The notes: a model not told the origin generated them from the letters alone. 64,000 bases of DNA from Rosellinia necatrix (GCA_021209875.1 JAGYVD010000006.1:62001-126000), one strand, 5' to 3'; counted from the stretch's first letter, positions 22,059 through 34,464 are shown. Numbers and translations: made by a program.

Positions 22059-23062
22059 ATGGCCAACCACCAAGACGACTCGGATTCCGAAGATCTCTTT
22101 GCCTCACCCTCTGACACAAAAGCCCCCAGGCCACAGCAGCCCGATAGACCCGAGACGCCGTCTAAGACGCCTTCCAAGACGCCCTCCAATCATCCCAGCC
22201 GATATGAGGATCACGGTCATGAAGATGTGCGTGAGGCAGGCCTGCAGCGGGAACTGGAGGGCGTCCGAAACATCAACGAGCTAATTGAGGGTGTGATCGG
22301 AACGCTCGAGCGAGCCAAGGGGAACATGCAGGTACGGCCAACAGCATATCTCATATATCATCTATTTTAACTCCAAACCCTCTCCTATCTATCTATCTAT
22401 ATATATATATATATATGTATCGATCATATGTATCTGCTATATGTATCTGTCATACCCACACCGCACCACGCTACACCACACCACATCACAACATTCGCCA
22501 CGAGCCCCCAAGATATGAAGCACCACGAAACACCCTCTCGCTGATGAGCACTCACTTACTCACTTACCGGTCAACACAGACTGTCTCCAACACGGTGAAC
22601 ACGGCCTCCACGCTCCTCAACACATGGACGCGCATCCTGTCGCAGACCGAGCACAACCAGCGGCTGCTCCTGAATCCGACCTGGGGGGGTGCGTCGCAGG
22701 ACCTCGCCGATATGGAGAGTGAGGCCGCCGCCAAAGCGGCAGCCGCCGAGCGCAGAGCCGCCGAGGAGGAGAGGCGGCGCGCTGAGGTGCGACGTCGTGC
22801 GGAGGAGGCGAGATTGCGCGAGACCGCCCCAAGCGCGGCCACGGCCACCTCGACACGCGGGAGAGTGAGCGCCCGGGGGGCGCGGGGAACGACCAGAGCC
22901 ACGGCGCGCGGGAGGGGCGTGGGCACCACGAGGCCGACCTCAGGGATAGGCGCCAGTTCGTTGACGGATACGACACCACCCTCCACTTCGAACGCTAGGG
23001 GCAATTCGAAGATTGGAAGAGCATTTTTACGGGCAGGGTCGAGAGGGGCGCGAGGGACGTGA
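22059..23062 (+). CDS. DUO1: DASH complex subunit Duo1
   Basis: Exons 22059-22331 and 22580-23062 give 251 residues, phase 0 at the junction (KGNMQ-TVSNTV). The conserved Duo1 core is REAGLQRELEGVRNINELIE, GVIGTLERAKGNMQ, then TVSNTVNTASTLLNTWTRIL and SQTEHNQRLLLNPTWGGASQ, which is diagnostic of the family. The N-terminus has three TPSK repeats that could be kinase sites. After residue 150 comes an Ala/Glu/Arg helix (EAAAKAAAAERRAAEEERRR) and an Arg/Gly tail (ARGARGTTRATARGRGVG) suited to binding the acidic tubulin surface. DASH is a ring-forming kinetochore coupler that works with Ndc80. The 248-base intron is long for this window and contains a TA run at about 22397-22416. Confidence 0.93.
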
Positions 23063-23359
23063 AAAAGGAAAAAAGAAAGAGAAAAAGGAAAGCCAGGTGC
23101 AAAAATTCCGCCCACGCATGGGTGGGAAAAATCTCCATTGAGCAAGCATGGTACATCGTTGACGGCGTCCGTGTGTATACCTGCCGTACAGCCATATACA
23201 GATGAAGGTAGACCCTACGTGCAAAAGAATGGCCCTGAATAACTGAATAATACCCAACGCAAGCAATCCAGTCTGTATTATATGATACACAATGCGTAAT
23301 TCCCCATCCCCTCTTTATCCATTGAGCTGGGTATGCTGCTCCTCTCTTGATCCATAATC

Positions 23360-24784
23360 TCAAGTCTTTTTCTTGAAGAAGTCACTCATCTTCTTCATGC
23401 CAGCCGTGTTCACTTTCTTGAGTTGCTTCACGCCACGCGACTCGCCGGCCTTCTTCCGCTTCTCGTCCTCTTCCTTCTTGCGCTTCTTCTCGGCGCGCTC
23501 GGCGAGCTCGTCCTCATCCAGGACCCTCTTCCGCGAGTAGTCTACCACGGCCCGCGCCGCAATCGCCTCCTCCTTCAGGTGGTTCAGCTCCGAGAGGTAG
23601 GTATCGAGCGACTCGAAATCGACGCCCGGGTGTGCCGCGATCTTGGCCCGGAGCATGGTCGCTAGGGATGGCGGTACATAGCCCGAACATAGGAAGTGGA
23701 AGGCCGTCCGTAGACGCTGGAGGGATGTGATCTCGGGAGAGGCGATCATGGCGGGGAGTAGGAGATCGGTTCTCTCTTTGCTTTCTTCTTCCGCTGTGAC
23801 AACGGACACGGTGGTTGCTTGGGTCTCAGATGTGGCACATGTGCCAGTGTCTGTTGACGAGACGGAAGATTGACTCTCGCTGGCCTCGACTTGCGGTTTT
23901 GGGGTCTCATTCGCCGACTCCAAGACTGAAGAATCGCCTTGTGTCGTTTCTGCAGACTCTTTTGTCTCGGAAGTGACTGTGGTAGTCGTGGTGGTAGTCG
24001 TGGTGGTAGCCGTGGTGGTGGCCTCTCTCCTTATTATGCCTAACACCGGCGCTTCAAGCGGCCGCACAACGAATTTCTCTTCCATACTTTGCGGCAATGG
24101 CCGGGTGCTCATCCGCCGGGCCTTGCCGACAATCTCGCCCACAAGCTTGTCCTCGCTGAACTGAAACACACGTTCGTCGCCCGTTTCTACCATATCACAT
24201 ACGGCCCCCAGACGCGCTTCGAGTAGGTCGCGTACCCGTCCCCCTCCCCAGCGCAATATCTCCCAGAGGTGCGGAGACTCGTCCTGTATCCGGTCGAAGT
24301 GGTCATCGCTGGAAATGTATCTGCGTTTCTCCGATTTGCTAGAGGGATCGATCAAGGTTGGCAGTACAAGGAATAGCGGGTCAATAGGGGTTGCGACGAA
24401 GAGGTCGGCGCCGTTCGTCACGCATGTGTTAAAGGTCGCATCCTTTTCGGCGGGGTCGGGCGCTGGGCTGGTCTGTTCCGGGTTATGGCTGCCCGTCTCG
24501 ATCAGCCAGCTCCTTGGCGCGCTCTTGGGTGCTGCGATGCGCGTGAATTCGTAGAAGCCCGTTTCGGGACATACAAGGTATCGTGTTGGCTTCGCGTAGC
24601 GCGGGTGTAAGAGCAGGACGATGCGGGCCTCGTCCGTCGCCTTCTTGGGAAGTATGAAGATCTTCGGAGGGTTCTCGGATTGCGTCGCGAGGGGATACCT
24701 GGATTTCGAAGCGGGCTTCGCTGCCGTCGAATTGCCCGCTTTGGCAGCGGTATCGTTGCCCTTGGACGCCCTTGTCCTCGCCAT
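23360..24784 (-). CDS. RNH202: Ribonuclease H2 subunit B (Rnh202)
   Basis: Single exon, 474 residues. The N-terminal triple-barrel region reads PPKIFILPKKATDEARIVLL, HPRYAKPTRYLVCPETGFYE, NGADLFVATPIDPLFLVLP, which is the Ydr279p/RNase H2-B signature. The helical C-terminal half includes LLLPAMIASPEITSLQRLRT and HPGVDFESLDTYLSELNHLK. Between them, near 255-340, is a Thr/Ser-rich linker with a poly-Thr run. The last residues, GMKKMSDFFKKKT, resemble a PCNA-interacting (PIP) box, as in human RNASEH2B. With Rnh201 and Rnh203 the enzyme removes misincorporated ribonucleotides and RNA-DNA hybrids. It converges on DUO1 with about 300 bases between stops. Start: first ATG of the frame, MARTRASKG. 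Confidence 0.93.
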   Translation of the reverse strand: MARTRASKGNDTAAKAGNSTAAKPASKSRYPLATQSENPPKIFILPKKATDEARIVLLLHPRYAKPTRYLVCPETGFYEFTRIAAPKSAPRSWLIETGSHNPEQTSPAPDPAEKDATFNTCVTNGADLFVATPIDPLFLVLPTLIDPSSKSEKRRYISSDDHFDRIQDESPHLWEILRWGGGRVRDLLEARLGAVCDMVETGDERVFQFSEDKLVGEIVGKARRMSTRPLPQSMEEKFVVRPLEAPVLGIIRREATTTATTTTTTTTTTVTSETKESAETTQGDSSVLESANETPKPQVEASESQSSVSSTDTGTCATSETQATTVSVVTAEEESKERTDLLLPAMIASPEITSLQRLRTAFHFLCSGYVPPSLATMLRAKIAAHPGVDFESLDTYLSELNHLKEEAIAARAVVDYSRKRVLDEDELAERAEKKRKKEEDEKRKKAGESRGVKQLKKVNTAGMKKMSDFFKKKT

Positions 24785-25027
24785 GACTTATTTCGGTAAT
24801 AGGCAGTAGGCAGTAGGCAGTCCTATATAAAACAGAGGACCTGCATGTGCGAGTCAACCACCAGAGAGTCAGTCCAATTGAACGAATGGTAGCCGTGATC
24901 CGAGGATATACGCTTGCCGTTCAATTCATGACAAGTAATAATCAGTCTCGATTGTATTTTCAAGTTTTCTCTTAAGAAGGATGAGGTACGTATAAGCTTG
25001 GATAACGATAATAATATTATTTCCAAG

Positions 25028-25120
25028 GTTGACACCAGGTACCTTATCCATCTACTTACCCACTAGCTAGGCAGTTAACTAGGTACCTAGTTACCGGTTG
25101 CTGGTTTGAGGTAGGTACCT
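25028..25120. repeat. TAGG/TACC tract
   Basis: Mixed GGTACCTTA, CTAGCTAGGCAG, AACTAGGTACCTAG and GAGGTAGGTACCTA units over about 90 bases in the RNH202 promoter side of the divergent region. Confidence 0.8.
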
Positions 25121-25571
25121 ATAGTTACAAGTATGATAGCACAGTACAGTATGCGGACAGTACATATTTACCGACCTGTTGATTGGCTGAAGGGGTTCTG
25201 GAACATGGCCCTTGTCACATCAGGCCCCTGGGTGGTGCGACGCGTCGACTTTAATCAGTCGCGTTAGTTGGTTGGCTCCACTTGCATCTCAGATCCATAG
25301 GCGCGTCACCCCTCACCGACACCAATCAGACCCTCCTCAACACCAATCGGACCCTCCTGCATAGCTGGAGTTACTGCAGCGCACGACCGGTCGCAACCAG
25401 TCAGTTGCACACACATCATCGACACCCGACTTACCCGCATTGGGGAAAGTGCTTCCAGCAGCCTCAGACCCGAACCAACTTGCGACTGAGATCCAACCTT
25501 TTTTTTGATCCGAAGCCAACGCTGCCATCAGTTATTCACCACCCAATCGCACCATCCGCCGACCACTTATA

Positions 25572-25641
25572 CCTCAGCCAAGGTACCTCAGCCAAGGTAC
25601 TTCAGCCAAGGTACTTCAGCCAAGGTACTTCAGCCAAGGTA
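25572..25641 (+). repeat. 14-base minisatellite, five copies
   Basis: Two CCTCAGCCAAGGTA units followed by three CTTCAGCCAAGGTA units, exact apart from the one C/T position. It lies about 310 bases upstream of the MCM10 start. Confidence 0.95.
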
Positions 25642-25952
25642 CCCCCCATACGTTATCTACGTACATGTCCAGGTACCGTCCACTTCATCTGAGGCCCCGG
25701 ATATCGTCAAATGAATAAATGCAACAGCTCCTGCTCTCTGCCGGCGCCCGTCTTCTGCAGACCATACCAACTCCCCAGCATAGCGGCGGCTATCGAACCC
25801 GGATTTCAGTCTACGTCGAGCGATAAAATCGTATCGGCACATGCTCCCCAGGACCCCGCTGTCACGCTCGTCATTCCCGGGCGGAATGATACACCCCGAC
25901 GGCGATCGGACATAGAAAGAAGAACGGATGCTGTACATACACGAGTAGCCCG

Positions 25953-28526
25953 ATGCCACCCAGTATGTTGCCATCATTTCACACATGAACCACCCCCACC
26001 GTAGCTCATCACAAGACAGGAACAAGAGCAGAGCCAGAGCAACAATGGCCGCCGCGCTCGCCCCACGAGGCCCTCCTAAGCACACCCAGCGGGCGCGAGC
26101 GACTTCGCCGTCTAGCTGAGCGGGCCTCGCCCTCTCCGTCGCCTTCCAAGCGGGCGTCGAGACCGGCAGGCGCCCGGAGCGAACACTACAATCCACGAGA
26201 ATCGAACGGCGACGATGACGAGATGGATTTGGATATTGAAGGCGATGAAGATGAAGAGACGCTTGAGCTGAAGTTGGCCGCCATACAGGCGAAGCTGAGG
26301 CTGAAAAGGCTGCAAGCGGCGCGAGCGAAAAGGACACAAGAACCCGATATACAGTCGAGGCCTAGGTCAGATAGTGCGCCGCTCGGCCGCACCCAGTCTC
26401 GTATCGGCGGCTTGAAGCCGGAGCCGGTAGTTCGGCCCGAATCACAGGCCGAAATCCAAGTTCCAGCTTCTCCCGTGAGAAGGACGCAGCCGGCGCAGGA
26501 GATAACGTCGCCCAGCAGGGTAAGGCTAGGAATAGACAAAGGACTTAGAGCGAAGGATGTCTCACTGAAGCGTGCTCCGAGCTTAAAGAAGGGCCCAGAC
26601 GCCGATGGGGGGCCGCGAGCGGCTTACCTCCGGAAAGCAGCCACGTCGGGGTTAGGTATGGCAGATCGGCCGACCGTCCAGGACCGACCGAAAACCTTCA
26701 GCGAACGACTAGCCGCCTCTCGGGTCGACGAAAAAACTCGACAAGAGCGTAAGGAGAAGATCCAACAGGTCCGGACCAAGGCCTTTCAGCTCGGCAAACA
26801 AGAGTTGGAGGAGCTTAAACAAAATGCGACAGAAATACCCGACATCCCCATACAAGAAGAACAATATAGTAGAGACGAGGTAATGGCTGGTAACATTTTA
26901 AAGAGAAACAGTACCATGCCAAAGTCTTTATCGCAAGCATCGAACGATAGGAGACCGTCGAATGGCCAAGAAATGCTCGAGCCACAACTACAGGGGGCCG
27001 CCTATATAACCAACAAACCGCTTCCACCATCCGAAGTTCCAGAGGAAGAGACGTCAGCTTTCGAGCCATACTCGAGCATCCACCTCAAAAAGCGAATTAT
27101 CCCACATGTAACCCTCACCCGTAACCTTACCGGAAAGACGACATACACCATCCCAGATCTTTTAAAGGATGTGAAGGCCCCAGAATTCCAACTGCCTGAC
27201 ATTGAGCAAGACATAGTCGTCTTTGGTATATTAGCCTCTAAATCTGAACCCAGGGCGCACAAAGACACGAGTAGTAGTGTTAAGGAAAAAACCGGAGCGG
27301 GCCCGATGAAGGCGAAATACATGGTGATGAAATTGGTGGATTTAAAATGGGAGCTCGATCTTTTTCTCTTTAATACTGGCTTCGAGCGGTACTGGAAACT
27401 GACTCCCGGCACCCTCGTTGCTATTCTCAACCCTACAATCATGCCTCCGCCTCCGAACCGGACAGACACGGGAAATTTTAGTCTCGTGATCAATAGCGGC
27501 CAAGACACAATCTTAGAGGTGGGAACCGCACGGGATCTCGGTTTTTGCAAGAGCGTCAAGAAAGATGGCGCACTCTGCAGTAGCTGGGTAAATAGCAAGC
27601 GTACCGAGTTCTGCGAGTATCACATGAACATGGCACTGTCCAAGAAAACGCTCGCTAGGCAGGATGTAAATGCCTTCAATACCGGTCTCGGCCCCAAGAA
27701 ACAAGGCTCGCGTCGGTTTTATGGCCGGGATGAACACGCAAGTGATGTGGGCAAGAAGCAAAAAGGGGGCTATGACAGGGAGTCGCAAGGCACCTGGTTT
27801 CTACACAAGGCTAGCGCTGCCAGCATGCTTGATAACGAGATCCTAGGGGGGCGTGTCACCAGTACCATCGAGCGCAGTGAGGCGCTCCGTCGACGCCTCG
27901 CGACGGAGGAAAAGGAGCGCCACCTGATGAAGAAGCTTGGCGAGGTTGGGAACGGTGCTGGCAAAGAATATATGTCGACCGGCCAGCGCCCTACGAAAAA
28001 CGGGAGCGTGAATCGACTTGGATCTAGCTTCGGGTCGACTAGCACGACGGAAGAGCCGAGAGTGCAACTCGACGCCAAGAGTCTCGGACTCGTAGCAGAT
28101 AAGAGCAACAAAATCCATCTAAGCCCCGTCAAGCGGAAACGCGGCGAGAGCTCCTTGCCGAGCCAGAGTGCCAGTGTGCTTGGTTATACCGCCAGCAGCT
28201 TCTCTGCTCCTAGGACGGAGGCATTAGGCTGGGGAGGCGGGCTGAAAAACAAATTAGCGCGCATGAAAGAAGGAGAAAGGTTCGGCAGGGCCACCGGAGC
28301 CACGAGCAGCAGCAGCCAGGAGGAAGCGCCAGGTGACGCCACTAAAGATCGGCAACGATCCCCAGCACGCAAAAAAACCCGCTTCATCACCGAGAAGGGC
28401 ATTCGCGAAGCCGGGCGTGACAGCCTAGGTGGCGAGTTGATGAGTGGTAGTGGAAGGGTAGGCGAAAGACCCAGGATGGTATTATTAGATGATGACGACG
28501 ACGACGACCTGGTTATTCTTAAATAA
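25953..28526 (+). CDS. MCM10: Replication initiation factor Mcm10
   Basis: Proposed exons 25953-25962 and 26020-28526 give 838 residues. The frame carries the fungal Mcm10 N-terminus WPPRSPHEALLSTPSGRERL upstream of the first in-frame ATG at 26223, so a 5' exon is needed; ATG CCA CCC A followed by a GTATGT donor and a CAG acceptor closes the frame in a 57-base intron. A coiled-coil-like segment (ETLELKLAAIQAKLRLKRLQ) is near residue 75. The OB fold is about 395-500 (DIVVFGILASKSEP, KYMVMKLVDLKWELDLFLFN) and the CCCH zinc finger about 513-540 (GFCKSVKKDGALCSSWVNSK, FCEYHM). KKQGSRRFYGRDEH resembles the family's second conserved patch. Mcm10 loads on origins, activates CMG helicase and contacts polymerase alpha. 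The C-terminus ends in a run of seven Asp. Identity is sure, the tiny first exon less so. Confidence 0.92.
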
Positions 28527-30031
28527 CGCCCAAGGTATATATTAAAAAAAAAAAAAAAAAATTGCATTCACCTCGCGAGACGACGGTACATACTCAATTA
28601 ACACATGAAAAGGAGACTGAAATGTCTCTTGGGGTTTTAGTTGGGGTTTTTCAGTTCCCTAGCTTTTTGCTTGCGGCCTCTGTACGGAATGGTAACTGGC
28701 ATAAAACATCAACGGGGTGTTGTCGGCGTTCGGGGTATAATAAGTGCGTGCGTAGTTGAAACAATAATCTTCAATCTGAAGGAAGATTTTATCCTCTTGA
28801 TCAATCTCTATCCTCTGCCTCCAGTGAAACCGTCCGCCTCGCTAACTTGTCGGGAATACAAAATAACCAACCATTTTAAGTTATTATTCTTATCAAGGGC
28901 ATCTACCCAAAGCATATATACCTCAAGTATACGTGCGTATATATACATAGATAGCCTTCATTATTACCATGTATACATAGAGTATATATTTGTGCTCTAA
29001 CAAAATAGGATGAGGCCATGGCAGTTAGAAATACACATGGTAGCGTATAAACCTACTCAACCATGTGAAGCACGGGTATACCGTTCCAGTGGTCTCGCTT
29101 GAATAGAATCCATTTCTAGAACAGAAGAAATATGTTTACTGAACATCCCTCCCTGTAGCCCTCCCGTTCCATCATTGCTAGTCTCACCCCTATAGAACGT
29201 TGTCGTCCCATAGACTATTACGGCGTCGGCCTTTTTCCGGACATCATAACATGCCTGGCAAACGAGTCTATGTAATCAATTTCCTCGCTGCACGTTTGTT
29301 TGCGCCGTACATACCTCACCATATTTATCCATTTACTCCAACATCTATACGCACGCCCATCGTACACTCACCATATCATCCATATCCACCCAAACACCCA
29401 TCAATATCTATCTAGGCAAACGCAAGTAAGTCACAAGAAGCACATCGCAAAACTGGAGAATCAAACCCCACTAATACCGTACTAAGCAACTCGTTAGTAG
29501 GTAGGTGATAAGCACAGCAAAGCTCAACTAGCAAGGTCGTACGTATCCTAAAACAGAGAGCAAGGCGTAAAAAGTATATATGTACCCTCTTTTTCTTACG
29601 CTTGAGATGAATTGGTTGTTTCTTTTTTCTCATCTTTCTTTTCTCCTTCTCCCTCCCTCTTCGTTACTCCTAGTTCCCTCCAAATACACGCAGACACAAA
29701 CACAAACACGCGGTTTACACCCCGCCACCCCCCCGGCTATGGATCTGGAAAACGAAGGAAATGCTGGACGAAGCTGTACTGATTGATGGAGCCGAAAGGA
29801 GTCTAACTTCGGTTGTTGTTACCTTACAATGCCCCCCATATTTTCATGTATGAATGGAACGGGGTGAAGTAGTATCGATATTTGAGAACGAGCTGCGAAT
29901 GGTAAAAAGAGACCAAGAAAGAAAAAGGAGCCGAATACTGGAGGAAACGGAAAGAAAACAGCGGCGTATGTGTTGGGCGCCTTCTTCCCTAAGCCACAGT
30001 CGACTGGGGCCTTTCCTCACCGCCCTAGCAT
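28527..30031. other. Convergent intergenic 1.5 kb
   Basis: Between the MCM10 and AIM21 stops. An 18-base A run at 28544-28561 follows the MCM10 stop and may lie in its 3' UTR. Then AT-rich sequence with TATA/CATA repeats (28905-28990). No gene seen. Confidence 0.55.
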
Positions 30032-33000
30032 CTATGAAATTACCTCGTCCTTGGTCAGTTCAACACCTTTCACCTCATCGCCTTCCTCTTTTTTAACAAT
30101 CGTTTCCGTCGGGATAGCCTCCCCAGCCGTGTTCGTAGCAAGGGGTCTTGCCTCCTTGGTGGTGATTTGATCTTCACTTGGCTTGTCGTTAGTAGGGATG
30201 ATTTCTAACTTTTCGGCCGCTCTCTCCGGCTCCTTCATATCCGAGCCTTCCTCCTCCTCCGGTGACGGCTGCTTCAGCTTCTCCGGTTGCTCTGGCTGGT
30301 CCGGCTGTTCAAGCAGTTCCGATCCCTCCAGTTGCGGCGGTTGCTCCGGCTGCTGTAGTTGTCCCAATTGCTCGGGTTGCTCCACCTCCTTCTGTACTGA
30401 ACCTTCTTGTTCTGTATCCTTCTGTTCCGCTTCTTTCTCTATTTTCTGCGGTTGCTCCGGCTCGCGCTTTTCTAGTTCCTTTTGCTCCGGTTCCTCTTTC
30501 AGTTCCGGTTCCTCCTTCAATTCCTCCTTCGATTCCTCCTTCGATTCCTCCTTCGATTCCTCCTTCAGTTCCTCCTTCAGTTCCTCCTTCAGTTCCTCCT
30601 TCGGTGCCTCCTTCGATACTGGTTCCTCTTTGTACTCAGGTTCCTTTTCCTTCAATTCCGTCTCCTCAGGAGGCCCTTCAGTTGTTGCTTCTATAGGCTT
30701 CGCTTCTACGCCTCGTGGCTCTTCGGGGGTAGCTTCCTCCGGTTTAACTTCGGCTGGTTTAGGCTCCTCATGCTTAGTTTCCTTTGCCATCGAGTCCGAT
30801 TTCACGCCCTTTTCCGGTATAAAGCTGTCGACTGTCATGGTACCCTCCTCATCTATACTCCACAGCGTTCGAGTCATAGAGAAAGATAGAACAGGGTGGT
30901 TATTGGATGTAAGTGGTGGAGTAGACTTTTCTGTCCCAGTCCCAGGGCCATACCCTTTGGATGGGGCTCTTCGCTGAGGGCCCCGGGCACGTCCTTTCCT
31001 AACGTCGGCTAAGGGGACCTTCTCCTTCTCTTCAGGCAATTCCTCCGGAGGTGGCGTGGCCTTCTTAGGGACTGGCGGGCCTAGGCGTAGGCGATTGTTT
31101 AGGTCTGACATAAAGCCGGCTTGGAGCGCGGCGATCTTACCCCCCACGGGCCTGGCCGGTACCGCAGGTTTTTGCTTTACAGCCCCTCCTAATTCTTTAT
31201 GCTCGATAATCGGTTTAGGGGGCCGAGCAGGGATTCGTGGTTTGGGACGACTTGGAATGCTGGGTTTGGATGAACCATCATCCCCCGATCCTTGCCTTCT
31301 TGGTGGGCGAGCAGGGACGATTGGCTTGTTAACGGGTGATCGTGGCTTAGCCGCTTCTTCATTGGCCGAGTCATTGGGTGATTGGGGGTGCGACACCGTA
31401 GTCGTGAACTGAAGAGAGTCGGGCGTGTCCTCCCAGACATCGCGACTGGGAAAGCGATGAGGCATACTGGGGCGGGTGTGGATTTCCTTGGCGAGGTGTG
31501 GTTTATGTTCTGCCCAGGACTTCGGTCCCTGTTTTCGGTTCAGGAAGCTATCCGGTGTAATAGCCTCCTTCTCGGCTAGCTCTTCTTGCCTCCGAGCGAA
31601 CGCTTGAGCTGGTGTCTCTGTGTCCCTAGGGGGGGAGTCAACCGACGCGGTGCGTGACTTCGACCGCGTATTCGCCGGTTCGGGGGTCGAGACCTCGGCT
31701 GTGCTGTGAACGCTGTTGGGTGCATCCTCCCAGATATCCTGACTAGGGAATCTTTGGCGGTGCTCCTTCAGCTTTTCGGTCACTGCCTTTACCTTTTGAG
31801 CATCTTTCTCATCCTCTGGGAATAGCGGCTCGTACTCTTCTACATCTGCCAAAGGCGTGGAGAGCACCTCTGGTGGCGGAGGGCTGTAGATACTTGCAGG
31901 CCTGCTCGATGGGCGGCTCCTGCCCTCGTCGCTTCCGTTCCGGGTTGGAACAGCTGGTCGAAGCTCATAAGGGGATGGGTCCTTGGCCACCTCATCGGCG
32001 GCTAAAATAGGCCAAGCATCATCATGGCCGCCGTGACCCTCGAGAGACTTCTCATCGCCATGCGTCACAAAACCTTTGTACTGGTCATCCTCCTCGACAT
32101 GGATGACACCGTCTCCTTTCTCACCCTCTGCTCTGCTGGGGCTGCTCTTCAGGGGTGACTCAATAGACTCAGCCTTAGGAGCAGCTGAAGGCGGCTGGGG
32201 CGAGGATATGCGCGACGTATACTCATCGCTCGCTTGAAAGCCGGCCTGCTCACTCGGAGTTCCCACATATCCAGAAGTACCTATCATGAATGGTTAGAAA
32301 CATTCCAAAGTTCGCTGGTGGCTTGCGTTACCAAAACCAACACCACGGCTAGCGGTATCCCGGACAATCTTGTTGAGATTCTCACTGCTCATAGAGTAGT
32401 CATGGACACGTTCGTGGAGGGAATGATATTCCTTCTGGTAAATCTCGGGATGTTTTTCGTAGTAGGCCTTCTCCAACTTGTCGGTAGATTCGACCCCATG
32501 GCCGTGTAAGCCATAGCTTCCTGGCGGGAGGTCATGGAAGCCGTTTCGAGAGCTCCCTCTACGAGTATGATGGCGTCCGCTCTTGGTACTATCAACGCTC
32601 GCCGCCCGTGGTGGAGCTGGTGACGGGGCTTGCACATCGCCGGCATATGATAGCATAGGCACTCTTTGGCCGATCTCGGGGATTCCGTGTTCATCATCGG
32701 TGTAGAGCTCGCTATGATGCGATAACTGGCTTGTCGTGCTACCCTTTTTCTTCAAGCTGCGCGGACCTGAGTGGAACAGCTCCTCGCTGCTGGGACGGCC
32801 AATACCGAAAGCGGCAGCACGATCTGAGTCGGTGCGAGTGACGGTGGCAACTCGCTGTTTGGCGCTGGCAGCGGGTACCGTCGGCTTGGGTGCGTGCAAC
32901 TTCAGATCGTCGCCGACGATACGAGTCTGCTCGGGGGAAGAGCTGCGGTGGTCGGACGAAGATGTGCCAAGCTCCTCGATAGCAGCGGCATATTCCTGGC

Positions 33001-33271
33001 CCTCCTCACCGACACCAGGCATATCAACACTGGTGGACCGTTCGATCTCCTCGGCGAGAAGGCTTTGGCTATTCCGCTTGGGCTTCGGGTTGAAGGGGCT
33101 CTCGTTAAGGGGCGATGGCGCGAACCGATCGGGATTGGGAGACATGGAGCGATTAAAGCGCTTCGAGGGGCGCGCTGGAACTGCGGGCGCAGCGCTGCTG
33201 CCTCCCCCTTGCGTCGTCCTGACAGGACGGGCAGGGATGGCCGGCGGCGGTGGCATGGTGGTGGCAGTCAT
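30032..33271 (-). CDS. AIM21: Actin regulator Aim21
   Basis: Exons 33271-32332 and 32280-30032 join in frame (SRGVGFG-GTSGYVGTP) to 1062 residues. The start chosen is MTATTMPPPPAIPARP; MPPPPAIPARP just inside is an alternative, and an upstream ATG extends 11 residues. Proline-rich PARP motifs (PAIPARPVRTT, PAVPARPSKRF, KPIVPARPPRRQ) are SH3 ligands. The Aim21 signature is PPGSYGLHGHGV, KLEKAYYEKHPEIYQKEY, MSSENLNKIVRDTASRGVGF. Repeated WEDAP/WEDTP motifs and GGKIAALQAGFMSDLNNRLR follow. The last 250 residues are a Glu/Lys/Pro/Gln repeat with KEELKEELKEELKEES units. In yeast Aim21 with Tda2 limits actin assembly at endocytic patches. The repeat tail probably varies in copy number between strains (inference). 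The intron is 51 bases. Confidence 0.9.
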
Positions 33272-34310
33272 GGTAATGGCGCACAGTCGCAGGGGCCAAG
33301 GCAAAAGGCAATACAGACAACAGACAAGTCGATGCTAGCTAAAATACTCGAAATGTTTGCTGTTGCAGCAGTGTATATGATCCTGGGCTCGATGCGACCT
33401 GACGAGTTTGTGGCAGTTAGCAAGGATAAATATACGCCCATATGGATGAGCGACAGAGCCAATGCTGAGAGTAGGGAGAAATCGGCTGGAATATAAAGGG
33501 TAGGGAAAATGCATAACACAGAAACCGAGCAGCAGCACGGCCCAGCTGCCTGTGCCTAGTAGCTTCTATATCGATGTCCCGCACCGCACCAGCACCTCTG
33601 CCAGCCATTGCAAGAAGCACGTCGGTTTAACTCCGATGCTGCAAGCTGTGTACCAATGTGGAAACGATACTCGCGAGCATTGCCTCTCCTACGAGGTACG
33701 TAGGGTAGGCAGGCAAGGTAGGTAGGTAGGTAGTAGTAGGCACAGCCAACGGGGTCAAGCCGTCCCAGTGATAATCAAGTGCAAAATCGAATAATAACAG
33801 ACGTTCAAGGTTAGGTTGAACTTACCACATAGAACACCGCAGGTATAGTGCTAGGTGGGCTGGGGACTCGAAGTGCAGAGGGCCAATTGGCACGTATAAG
33901 GTATGAGGGACGGCTCTGTCCCGGATAGCGAGTTCACAGATAAGTCGTCGCAAGTTCTCCTTGATTAATATATATATATATTTTTCCTTCTTCTCTCAGG
34001 CCGAAGATATAAAAGGCAGTCTGAGTGCGGTTACCGTGTTATCTGTATCTATGGGGTATCTGCAGTGCCGAGCTGTGGCTGCAACGGTACCACCACCGAG
34101 ACGTTCGCTTATCGCGCTGTCCATCAAAATTAGCCGCGAATGACTTAGTCTGATCAGAGCTGAGCTGTCTAGCGGTGAGGAGATAAAGGAGCAAGCCGAG
34201 ACTGAGATGGACCGACAGATAAGCCTGCACCGATGTGTACTTATGCGTGTTGCAAGATAAACGGGGAGAAAGGGGATGGATTGGTGAGATTTTAAGACTT
34301 TGTTGGCGTA

Positions 34311-34354
34311 GTTGAAAGCTCGTTGAAAGCTCGTTGAAAGCTCATTGAAAGCTC
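34311..34354 (+). repeat. 11-base tandem repeat, four copies
   Basis: GTTGAAAGCTC three times and ATTGAAAGCTC once, followed by a partial unit. Confidence 0.95.
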
Positions 34355-34464
34355 GTTGGTGGGAGTTGATGTGGACACGACGAAAACGGGTATGGTTGCG
34401 TCACATAGCAATGACATGGTTCATGGCACAGGCCGCCAAGCCAAGGACACACCCGTGGACATAT

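Larger units (their letters stand above)
24785..25952. other. Divergent intergenic region RNH202/MCM10
   Basis: Contains TAGG tracts at 25028-25120 and a 14-base minisatellite at 25572. No gene recognised; the open frame at 25282-25692 runs through the minisatellite and is not gene-like. Promoters of both flanking replication genes should be here. Confidence 0.55.

Noticed and set aside
22564..23145. Minus-strand 193-codon open frame
   Set aside because: Antisense of the Ala/Arg-rich DUO1 tail.
25282..25692. 136-codon plus-strand open frame
   Set aside because: It runs through the 14-base minisatellite and has no homology-like features.
30183..30977. Plus-strand 264-codon open frame rich in Ser, Cys and Phe
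   Set aside because: It is the antisense of the Aim21 acidic repeat; Glu/Lys codons read backwards give Ser/Phe/Leu. No family features.
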